DNA from: Planctomycetota bacterium
GTDB lineage: Bacteria; Planctomycetota; PUPC01; JACPCR01
Length of the DNA: 54,281 nucleotides
Assembly: GCA_016179685.1 (NCBI GenBank)
Contig: JACPCR010000086.1
Coordinates: 1-54,281 of the forward strand
Direction: 5' to 3'
Both the position numbers and the translations under genes were made by a program. The notes below the pieces were generated by a model. That model had not been told where the DNA came from. It saw nothing but the letters and a program-made list of their open reading frames with translations, and searched no databases. Position 1 is the stretch's first letter, and each line of letters opens with the position of its first letter. Positions 15,589-24,200 of the stretch are shown here, piece by piece.

Positions 15589-18500
15589 CTACTTGCCTTC
15601 TTGCAGCTTTCGTTCCTGAAGCTGCCGTTCCTCCTCGAGCTTCTTCTGCTTCTCCTCGATCTCCTTGAGCTTCATCTCCTGCTCGCGCTGTCGGCGCTCC
15701 TCCTCGAGCCGCTTCTGCTTCGCCTCCCGGTCCCCGGCCGTCTTGGGCTGGCTTCTTCGTTCCCTTGCCTCCTCGATAAGCTTGTTTTCCTCGCGGAGCA
15801 GGCGGCCAGCCTCTTCAATCTCTTCGGGCCTCACGCCGTGTTGTCGGACCGCGGCCAGGGACAGGACGACGGCGAGATTCTGGTGATGATCGGAACCTGC
15901 GGATCGTTTCAGATAATCGAGGCCTGCTTTCGCGTCTCCCTCGATCAGGAGCAGGCTGCCTGCAAAATAGAGCAAGTCCTCCAGAGACGTATGGTCGGTC
16001 CGCCAAACCTTGTCCAGGGCGGCTCGATCGGCTTTTCCCGTCGCAAGCGCTTCCTGGTAGATCTCGACCATCCGGAACATCTCGCCAAGTTCCCAGGCGT
16101 GCTCGCCGGCCTTGTCCTTTTTGGCAAGAGCCTTCTGGAGTGCCTCATCCCTGAGCTGGTGTTTTCCTAACTCGTGGGCCGTCAGGGCGGCATGAAGTTC
16201 CCACCAGGGACTGATCTTCTCGACCATGTGGTTCTGGAAGAACTTCAGGGCTTTCGGGAAATCCTTCCTCAGCAGGTAGGATACTCCGATGTCCTGCGGG
16301 GGAATCTTCGTTGCTCCCCGATCGGAAGGATTCGCTGCCTCCTGGAGGCACTGGTACGCGGTCTCGGCGTCTCCGCGCCCGGTTCGATGGCACCACAGAT
16401 ACCACTCGGCAGCCTGGTTCTCGTACGCCTGGCTGATGCGGCTTCTCCAGGTCTCCGCCTTTTTCCATTCCCCCATGTTTTCGTAACATTCAGCGGCCAC
16501 TCCCATGGCCCAAGCCGCCCCACTCTGAGCTGCTATCTCCGCGTGCACCACCGCCTGGTCCCACTGCTTCTTTTTCATGTAATACCCTGCGAGCTCGGTC
16601 CGAACCTGCTCGTGCCCCAACCCCTCATCAGGCACGCGCAAGTACTCCTCCATCGTCTCCATCCATTTTTCGATGTGGTTGTGCACGCGGTAAAAGTGGC
16701 CCAGATTCTGATAGGCTTGCCCGTCTGGCGCGATCTCGATCACCCGGCGGTAGCACCGGACCGCGTCGTCATAGCGCTTGCTCCTCCAATACGCGAGCGC
16801 GAGCGCGTCGATCACTCCGGGAAATTGGCGGTATCGGTCTTCCCATTCCGGGACCTCCTCCTCGACGCTGCCTCGATCCTTCTCAAGCAGGACCGGGCAA
16901 GGGATCGGGGAAGACGGGCTGGTTTGCCTCAGCCTGTGGGCCGATTGGACGAGCAACTTGTCGATGCGCTCGCGCTCGGCATCCGAAATCTCACGATAGA
17001 TGGGAGAAGGTCCCCTCTGCCAATAATATTCGATCACGTCCTCCAGATCTCGCACGACCGGATCCACGTGGCCCGCCAGCCGGTAGATTTCCTTCGAGCC
17101 CCGAGGCTCTTCCGGCCTCTCGACGGAGCAGATGTCGTGGACGAGCGGCAGCATGGACAGGCAGCTATCCCGGATTTCAAGGTGGGTGAGGAGATCCCGG
17201 TATCTTTCCTTTTCGTTCTGGGGGTGAACGGTCAAAGAGACAGGGTACGGACGGTACGGGTGGTGCTCGAGCCACGGATGCAATGAATTCAGGCGGGCGC
17301 GCATCTCTGGAAGCGATGAGCCGGCGGAGAATCGCAGGAAATGCAACTGGCGACACACCTGTGCAAAGGCGCTGTCCTCGAGCATCCGCCCGAGCAGGCT
17401 CCAGGACGGCTCATCCGGGTCCTCATGGGGCGACCCAGCCCGCTCGAGCGTGTTCATGATTTTCTTGGAGGATCGGGACGCCTCGGACGTGCGATAATCC
17501 TGAACGGCTATGGCCACGGTGACCGGGAGACCGGGTATTCCGGGCAACGATAGTGTCAATGTCTCCTCGAGGCCCTGCAGTGCGGCATAGACCGCCCAGG
17601 AGCGCACACCGATATCGTTGTCGTGGCTAAGACTGTCATAGATCATAAGACACTCGGGGTTTTTCCGGATCAACGTCGTTCCAGCTTTGGTCTTCAGTTG
17701 GCTTGAACCATCGTGTTCCCGGGTCAGAAAATGGAGAAACGCCACGAGTTCCTGGAGCGCTGGGTCGGCCTTTTCCGCCGACAACAGGGTCACGTCGTAA
17801 CGGCAATACGCCTCGATGAAAGGGACCCAGGAAACGGGCGAACGGGCCGCCTCCCCCGGGCGCTCGCTGGGCGCTTCTTCCGGCAGAGCGGCCGCGGGAA
17901 TCACCGGGTCCGCAGCGGCTACCAGCGCCCGCGCGAGAGCGATGTCCGCCATGGCCCCCGCGTGAAATCCGGCCAGAGCGAGCGCATACGCCCGATGCTC
18001 GTACGCACCCGGCGCACCCGGGTCCGTGGCCACCATCCGCTGGGCGTAGAGCAGCGCCCGGGCCGCATAAGCCTTGTGCGCCGCATTCCAGTGGAAATGA
18101 GTCAACTGGCCCAGGTGCGCATAGGCCCGCACCAACCCGCCCAGGGTTGAAGGGGACTCGCCGAGCCTCCTCTGGGCGTCGTGGAGCGCCCGAAGCGCCG
18201 TAAACTGAGCCGTGAACGATAGCCGCCCGATCTGCTGCTCCATCTGCTCGGGAAGGCCGGTTTCCGGATTCGCCCGGTTGGGCTTACCCTCGAAGCCCAG
18301 TCGCTTCAGCAGCTCCACAAACTCCCCGCGGGATGCCGCCTCCGCACGCTCCAGCACTTGGAAATAGAATCGGGTCTCGTCTGTCTCCTCGACCGAGAGC
18401 AACTTTTCATACGCCCAATCCTCTCTTGCGGCATCCATGAGTCTGATCCGGACCCCGAGGTACTCTCCTACCACCGCCAGGGTGAAAACGTCGAGCCCGC

Positions 18501-18795
18501 ACCCGGCCAGGTCCCCAGCCGCCTCAACGTTCTCGCCCAGGGTCTCGTCGTGGGTGGCCAGTCCGAGCCCGTCCCGGGCGGCGATGAGAACTGCCTGGCG
18601 AATGATTTCACGGAGGAGCAGGCCCTGGCGCGAGGAGGGGCCCGCCACATAAGGTTCCTGGCGGGATAGAAAAAGCATCCGTGGAGGGGCCTGAGACTCC
18701 TCCGAGTGCGCGGCAGGTTGGGCACGGACGGTCGGGCCAATCGCCAGGACGGCGAGCCCGACTACGGGAAGGCATCTGCGCCTCTTCTCGGTCAT
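15589..18795 (-). CDS. large exported TPR-repeat protein with C-terminal coiled coil
   Basis: 1,068 residues from ATG 18795. The frame stays open upstream, but that part overlaps the prepilin gene and lacks protein-like composition. The N-terminus is a signal peptide (RCLPVVGLAVLAIGPTVRAQ). Tetratricopeptide-like helical pairs dominate ~280-960, for example ALALAYWRSKRYDDAVRCYRRVIEIAPDG followed by QNLGHFYRVHNHIEKWMETM. The last ~60 residues are a charged coiled coil (repeats of KLEEER/KEIEEK). No enzyme motif is seen. The protein probably scaffolds a periplasmic or cell-surface assembly. Its gene follows the prepilin-PA14 gene by 98 bp on the same strand, so the two may form an operon. Confidence 0.8.
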   Translation of the reverse strand: MTEKRRRCLPVVGLAVLAIGPTVRAQPAAHSEESQAPPRMLFLSRQEPYVAGPSSRQGLLLREIIRQAVLIAARDGLGLATHDETLGENVEAAGDLAGCGLDVFTLAVVGEYLGVRIRLMDAAREDWAYEKLLSVEETDETRFYFQVLERAEAASRGEFVELLKRLGFEGKPNRANPETGLPEQMEQQIGRLSFTAQFTALRALHDAQRRLGESPSTLGGLVRAYAHLGQLTHFHWNAAHKAYAARALLYAQRMVATDPGAPGAYEHRAYALALAGFHAGAMADIALARALVAAADPVIPAAALPEEAPSERPGEAARSPVSWVPFIEAYCRYDVTLLSAEKADPALQELVAFLHFLTREHDGSSQLKTKAGTTLIRKNPECLMIYDSLSHDNDIGVRSWAVYAALQGLEETLTLSLPGIPGLPVTVAIAVQDYRTSEASRSSKKIMNTLERAGSPHEDPDEPSWSLLGRMLEDSAFAQVCRQLHFLRFSAGSSLPEMRARLNSLHPWLEHHPYRPYPVSLTVHPQNEKERYRDLLTHLEIRDSCLSMLPLVHDICSVERPEEPRGSKEIYRLAGHVDPVVRDLEDVIEYYWQRGPSPIYREISDAERERIDKLLVQSAHRLRQTSPSSPIPCPVLLEKDRGSVEEEVPEWEDRYRQFPGVIDALALAYWRSKRYDDAVRCYRRVIEIAPDGQAYQNLGHFYRVHNHIEKWMETMEEYLRVPDEGLGHEQVRTELAGYYMKKKQWDQAVVHAEIAAQSGAAWAMGVAAECYENMGEWKKAETWRSRISQAYENQAAEWYLWCHRTGRGDAETAYQCLQEAANPSDRGATKIPPQDIGVSYLLRKDFPKALKFFQNHMVEKISPWWELHAALTAHELGKHQLRDEALQKALAKKDKAGEHAWELGEMFRMVEIYQEALATGKADRAALDKVWRTDHTSLEDLLYFAGSLLLIEGDAKAGLDYLKRSAGSDHHQNLAVVLSLAAVRQHGVRPEEIEEAGRLLREENKLIEEARERRSQPKTAGDREAKQKRLEEERRQREQEMKLKEIEEKQKKLEEERQLQERKLQEGK

Positions 18796-18893
18796 CAGGT
18801 GGCCCCTCCGACCATTGGCATTTCGCCGAGGTATGGCGGTGCCTGGAATCGCCAGGTCAGCAAGGGAAAGGCGGCCCCCGCCTTTCCACACGT

Positions 18894-20138
18894 CTACTGG
18901 GGGATGAAGAAGAGGTTTTCTGTGCTGACTGGAACGCCGCTGAGGTTCGGATCGACATCGCCTGCGGGGTCCCTTCGGGTCCAGGATATTTTCCACATCC
19001 CGCACCACACGGAGCCGCGGTAGAGAATCTGGATGGGGTAGAATTCGTTCTCGTCTCCAGCGCCTATCACCTTGGTGTAGGGGTTCGCCGGGTCGTTCGG
19101 CGTGGTGAAGTAGCTGGCGAGGGTGGGGTCCAGAACGTCGCCCTTGGCCCCGATGGACAGGGCCATCGAGGCGCCGCCCTCGGCGACTGCGATGTACTCC
19201 GCATAAAATTGGTAGGTCCCGGGCGCCGGAAACTGGATCAGCCCGTCCCACCGCATCGCGTAGGTGGTCGGAAACCGCACCATGCCCAGGTCCGTCCCAC
19301 CATAGAAATCAGGCTGCGCCGACCAGTAGGTCAGATTCCAATCCACGTCATAACTGTAGCCGTCGAGGAACGAGGCCCAGTGGGCGCCGCCGGACCTCAA
19401 TGCGCTGTTCCAGATGCTGTCGTAGGCCAGCGGCGGGTTGGCTGCCGGGTCCTTCGGGAGCGCCGATTCCTTCACGCCTTGGATACCCGAAAAGGAGTTG
19501 GTGTGCCAGACCCGGAAACGCAGCCCATGGGCGAACGGGAAGCCGGTCGCCGCCTTCTCCTCCGGTCCCAGCGTGGCGTGGAGATCGCCATAGACGTAAT
19601 GGCCCACCTCCTGGTCGCCGGGGCCCGGATGCCTTCGCACCAGTTCAGCCACCGCGACCGTCCTGGCGTCTCCCATCGTGTCCTCGGAAAGGTTGGCGCC
19701 GGAGAAGGCGGAGGCGATGGAATAAGAAATGGGCAGCCCGTGCTTGTTTATCCGGGGCTCGAAGTCCGCAGGACACCAGAGGTCCTTGGCTTTCTCCACG
19801 TATTTCTGAGATTCGCTGGGGGTGCTGGGATTCAGCGTGTACCACGTGCCGGGCGCCTCCCCGTAATACCCCTGTTCGAAGTAGAGCTTGTAACCCAGGT
19901 TTTGCGTCATGAAACTTTCAGCGTCCGGCGGCGTGTAGCCGTTCCAGCCGGCGCTGTAGGATCGGATCGCCGAGGCGATGGCCTTGACCCGCGAGAGGCA
20001 GCTCGTGGCCTTGGCGAGAGATCGAGTCTTGTTCAGCATCGGCACGATGAGCGAGGCGAGGATCGCCATGATCACCACCACGATGAGCAGCTCGATGAGC
20101 GTGAAACCGCCTGGCCCGGCGTCCCGGCTGTTTCTCAT
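18894..20138 (-). CDS. type IV prepilin-like protein with C-terminal PA14-like domain
   Basis: 414 residues from ATG 20138. The leader MRNSRDAGPG^GFTLIELLIVVVIMAILAS has a class III prepilin cleavage site (G11/F12) and Glu at mature position 5, required in pseudopilins and pilins for assembly. A helical stem follows, and then a globular part. Residues ~280-400 have a PA14-like pattern (MRWDGLIQFPAPGTYQFYAEYIAV, GGASMALSIG), a beta-barrel often used to bind carbohydrate. Such long prepilin-like proteins are numerous in Planctomycetota, where they are processed by a prepilin peptidase. A surface filament or secretion-tip role with glycan binding is inference. The TPR gene follows downstream. 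Confidence 0.83.
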   Translation of the reverse strand: MRNSRDAGPGGFTLIELLIVVVIMAILASLIVPMLNKTRSLAKATSCLSRVKAIASAIRSYSAGWNGYTPPDAESFMTQNLGYKLYFEQGYYGEAPGTWYTLNPSTPSESQKYVEKAKDLWCPADFEPRINKHGLPISYSIASAFSGANLSEDTMGDARTVAVAELVRRHPGPGDQEVGHYVYGDLHATLGPEEKAATGFPFAHGLRFRVWHTNSFSGIQGVKESALPKDPAANPPLAYDSIWNSALRSGGAHWASFLDGYSYDVDWNLTYWSAQPDFYGGTDLGMVRFPTTYAMRWDGLIQFPAPGTYQFYAEYIAVAEGGASMALSIGAKGDVLDPTLASYFTTPNDPANPYTKVIGAGDENEFYPIQILYRGSVWCGMWKISWTRRDPAGDVDPNLSGVPVSTENLFFIPQ

Positions 20139-20499
20139 GGTCTCAGCCTCCTCAAGGATTCGAGCGACTGTGAGAACCTCGACTTGCCCCCGCTGGCCCG
20201 TGGATGCCGATGTCCTATCGCGTCGCGCCGCTGGTGAAGGGCTAGCTGGCTGCTGCCAGCAGGATGCTGGCGCTCCACACGGGCGCCCGGCGCGTCCGCG
20301 CCGGGGCGGCGCTGGCCGCAGGGCTGCTGCCAGCAGGATGCTGGCGCTCCACACGGGGGCATGCCCGGGCGAATTTTTCGGCTGCTCCTCACTTGATTTC
20401 AGCGGCTCGAAGTGACAGAATGCCAGAGATTTGGGCACTTGGCAATCTTTTTCTGATGCCGTCGTGGTGAATCCTTCCTGGCCAACGGGGAAAAGGACG
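20139..20499. other. intergenic region with paired 36-bp repeats
   Basis: 361 bp between divergent genes. It contains two identical 36-bp repeats (20248-20283, 20322-20357) separated by a GC-rich stretch of CG-dyads. No gene is supported. Promoters for the prepilin gene and the small plus-strand gene are expected here but no consensus boxes stand out. Confidence 0.6.
20248..20357. repeat. two identical 36-bp direct repeats
   Basis: 20248-20283 and 20322-20357 are identical. Each contains CTGCTGC-CAGCAG, an internal short palindrome, and ends in CTCCACACGGG. Period is 74 bp. Confidence 0.85.
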
Positions 20500-20904
20500 A
20501 TGACCGTGTCATCGAAGAGACTCACGCCCGTGACGTTCGAGGAGTATTTCGAAGCGCTCCAGAGCATCGAGGAGGTCGGTGAGGTCCGCTACGTCATCGG
20601 ACGTAATTTCCAGGATTTATTCTACTCGATTCAGGTGCTGCCCAAGGTCCGGGAAGGCTTCGAAACCTTCCTCGAGACGGGCTTGACGCCCCTCGAACCT
20701 CTCCAGAAGGCCTGGGCGCGGCTCGAGCCCAAAATCGGACGCACGCTGAAACTCCGGGGCCAGCCCCGACGCCCCCGCCGTGCAGGCCGGCCGAGCGACC
20801 TCTGGGGGAACAGAGAACAAAAGGAGCAGAGGGCCAGGGGACCAGAGGACAAGGGGACAGAGGACTCTTCGGAGTTCAGGGTTCAGGGTTCATCGGATAC
20901 TTGA
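20500..20904 (+). CDS. small hypothetical protein
   Basis: 134 residues from ATG 20500, with AAAAGGA four bases upstream. Residues 1-85 look like a genuine mixed helical domain (TPVTFEEYFEALQSIEEVGEVRYVIG, LPKVREGFETFLETGL). The last ~30 codons translate low-complexity AG-rich DNA (repeated CAGAGG/GGACAG units), so the natural stop may have been lost or replaced by repeat sequence. I do not recognise the family. Confidence 0.5.
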   Translation: MTVSSKRLTPVTFEEYFEALQSIEEVGEVRYVIGRNFQDLFYSIQVLPKVREGFETFLETGLTPLEPLQKAWARLEPKIGRTLKLRGQPRRPRRAGRPSDLWGNREQKEQRARGPEDKGTEDSSEFRVQGSSDT

Positions 20905-21271
20905 TCCGCTGGCCTGGTGTGGCCGGCGTCTTCCCAACGAAATCCATTCCGGGCGCTGAACGCCATTCCGAAACGCTCAGGCACTTCGGCTACGCTCCTG
21001 TCGCGCGTGGTAGCAGGCGGCCGCGCCTGCCATCCTGCAGGCGAGCCGTCTGGTGCTGTGGGCTACGCGTGCCGCCAGCGGCTGCGCGTGGTAGCAGACG
21101 GCCGCGCCTGCCATCCCATCCGACGCGTGCGCGTGCGCAGCCGACGCCGCGGATGCCGCCTCCCATCGGGATTCTGCGGAAGGATGGCGGCGCTCCCAGG
21201 AACGCGCTCACGCACCTCGGCTACGAGAAGCCCCTGTGGCCCACGCCGTCCCAAGGGGATCAATTCCAAGG
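20905..21271. other. intergenic region with imperfect repeats
   Basis: 367 bp without a supportable gene. It contains a pair of 33-bp repeats (21003-21035, 21084-21116) and looser echoes of a second motif near 20970 and 21200 (AACGC-CTCA-GCAC-TCGGCTACG). Composition is strongly CG-rich. Confidence 0.55.
21003..21116. repeat. two 33-bp direct repeats with one mismatch
   Basis: 21003-21035 and 21084-21116 differ at one base. Each contains GGCCGCGCCTGCC after GTAGCAG(G/A)C, giving a short inverted repeat (GCAGGC/GCCTGC in the first copy). Confidence 0.8.
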
Positions 21272-24200
21272 TTATTCCGGCCCGATCCTGAAGTTATCGA
21301 GATGCCAGGCGACGCCGGCATGGTTGCCGCCGAAGCCGCATTGCAGATAGTCGTCCTGGCTCGAATTGCCCAGCCAGAAAGAATCCACGGGCGCTTCCTT
21401 CGTCCCTGGAAATTTTGCAGCCAGGGCCTCGGCGAGGTTCAGGCCCGTGGAGTGCCATTCTCCATCTGCCTGGACGTCCGGGAACACCGCGAGGCACTTC
21501 GCCGGATCGCGGGTCAAGGTGAAACCGAGCGTGAAGACCTGCCCGCGGGATCGCACGAAGAAATCGACCTTGACGTCCGGGCCGGCCCGGTAGTCGAAGC
21601 GCAGCCAGGGGAAGCGAGCCGCGTCGAAGGCGGCCGGCACGCACATCGCGGCGAAAGTGCCTCCGGCATGGAGGCGGCCGAGGCGCAGGGAGCGCCGGCC
21701 GCTCCGGAAGCAGGAGTCGTCCAGGGAAAGGGCCGCGCCCTGGTCTCCGTCGAGGGTCTGGAAGGGCCCCGCGTCGTTTTCAAAATCAAGGTGGAGCGGG
21801 AAGGAGACGGCAGGGGCCTGTCCCACGCCGATCGGCAAGAAGGTGGGATTGGCGGCAGGACGCTCCAGGAGCGAGCGCCGGGGCCCCAGGGTCTGCGCGG
21901 CGGCCCGCACCCGGGCCACGATCATGCCGTTCTTCCAGGTCCAGAGCGCTGCGTGGCCGCCGGAAATCGGATTCGGGTCCTCGTAATCGAAAATGGTCTT
22001 TCCATCCAGCGCAGCCAGCACCCGCGGCCCACGGCGTGCCATCCGGACGTGAAACCAGCGGTGATGGATGGCGTCGTGACCGCCGCCGGGGAACAGAACG
22101 GTCGTGGCCTCGGCGACGGTCTCCCCCTTCCTGAGCAGCCGGGTTCGAGTGTTGTTCCAGCCCCCAAAGATGAAGGCGTAGCCGCTGTCGAGATTTTCGC
22201 CGTCTCCGCAGATGGTCAGGTTCAGGTCCGCCCGGCGGCTGTAATAAGGCGGGCCGGCCAGGTCCATCTTGATCCCGGCGAAGTACTCGATGGTCTGGTC
22301 GCCGAGAAACGGCCTTTTGGACCAGAGGGCGGCGACGGCGGAGCTGCCGCCGCCCATCCAGGAATATTGGGGGCTGCAAATCCATCGATTGGTCACGCCC
22401 CAGTCGCCGCCATGGGACTCCCATTCGACGAAAGCGCGCTCGAACATGTCATCGAGCACGGTCTCCGAGAAGAGTCGCACGTCGTCCGGCGGCAGGCCGC
22501 AGCCCTGGCTGCCGAAGCCGCATCGTGTCGTGGTGGCCAGCTTCCCTTCCGGCAGGGGGAGCGCGACCTCCGCGTCGCGAAGGGAGAGGCGGATTTCGCC
22601 TCCGACCCGTTCGAGACGCAGGGCGGCCGCGGTGTGGCCCGTGTCGAGTTGGAGGGACCGTGCGGGGCCTCCACCCACCTGAAGCTCGAGGCGCGGCATC
22701 TGCCCGGCGGGCCGCGACCAGACGCCCACGGCGACGGGCTGCGGCTGCGCCTCCTCGGCCAGGAAGAGGGCGACGGCGGCCTGGGAGGGCCCCGCTGGCG
22801 GCAGGGGCGCTTCGATGGCCACGTCGCCGAAATAATCGCCCGCATGCTCGTGGCCCGGGATGATTCCTTCGGCCCCGGGGATTGCCCGAGGCTGCCAGAT
22901 GGAGGACGACTTGGCCCAGTTGTCCATGTCCACGTAGTTTCGGAAAATCCGATGGGTCATCGGCAACGGACGAGCAGCGGGCAGGGCTTCCACCTGGAAA
23001 TCGTCGAAGGAGGCGGCCGCGCACCCTTCGCTCCAGAGCGAGACGGGACCCGGCAGGTTGAAGGCCGCATCGAGCGCGGCCGAGCCTCCGGCCCGAAAGG
23101 TCCAGCGCCGGCCGCGCCGCACGATCTCCAGCTCGCGCCAATCCCATTTCTTCACCCGCGGAATTCTCGCCGTGAGAGGAGGAGTGTCTCGGGCCGCCGC
23201 GGGGCGGCCGAAGACCAACCGATCCGCCTCGAGCCACGCCGCCCAGGCCTCCGACGCGCCCGGCGGGCCGAAAAAAAAGCCTGCCCGACCGTCCGCCGAC
23301 CTCACCCGCACACGGATGCGGGCCTGCTCGGGCAGGACGTCCTGCCAGGTGGTCCAACCGGGACGGCGGCTGGCGTGCAAAGCTATGGCGTTGGGCGTGG
23401 AGAGGTCCCAGGCGCTCCGGAAGCCAATCTTCCAGCCTCGGCCTTCCACGGACCAGAAGCGTGCCCCGCCGTCCATCTTCTGGAAATCGTCCGCGGTCAG
23501 AGTCCCATTCTCCACGGAGACGTCATCGAATAGCGTGCCCAGTTCGCTTTCCGTGTAGAGGCCGATACGGCCGCTGTGAAGCCGATCCTCCGCGAGGTCG
23601 AAAATCCTCGTGTCGTCCACCCAGAGGCGCAACCGGCCGTCGAGCACATCGGCGGCAAGCTCGTACCACTGGCCGGGCCGCCGGCGTCCCCGGGTCGCCG
23701 CGAGTGTCTGGACGGTCCCGTCCTCGCGGCGCAGGAGCTGAAAGAGAGCCGATTCGCCGCCCTCTTGAAGCCAGCGGAAAAGATAATAGTTGGCCGGATT
23801 GCGGTAACCGAAGGCGAGCCCGCAGGCCGCTGCGTCAAGCGGCTGCACGTGCAGAGAAAAGCGATATCGGTCCCAGAAGGGATGTCCGGCGAGGCAGAGG
23901 GCCTCGGCCCCCTGGCCGAGGCAGCGGAAGGGATTCGTGCTCGTCTCGGGTCCCAGCACCGAGTTGAGCGCCCAGTGGCCCGAGAGCGGCGTCCATTCGC
24001 CGCCCGTCAGGCTGCCCCGCATGAAATCATCGCTGAACTGGATGGGCGCAAAAGGCTGGATGCGGGGATGGGAGAACCGGACGTCTCCGGCGGTGCAGGC
24101 GAGGCCGGCGTAGCCGAAGCCGGGAGGATCGCTGGCGGGGAGGGACGCGGCGGCCAGCAGGGTCGAGCCCGAGTAAGCCCGTACCTGGCGCGAGAACCGC

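Noticed and set aside
18796..19251. N-terminal extension of the TPR protein
   Set aside because: The extension overlaps the prepilin gene and reads as shadow sequence; a clear signal peptide starts at ATG 18795.
18681..20237. Plus-strand open frame of 518 codons across the prepilin gene
   Set aside because: Shadow of the minus-strand prepilin and TPR genes caused by high GC; no domain is recognisable.
20248..21116. CRISPR array
   Set aside because: Only two copies of each repeat exist, the two pairs are unrelated, and there are no cas genes or regular spacers.
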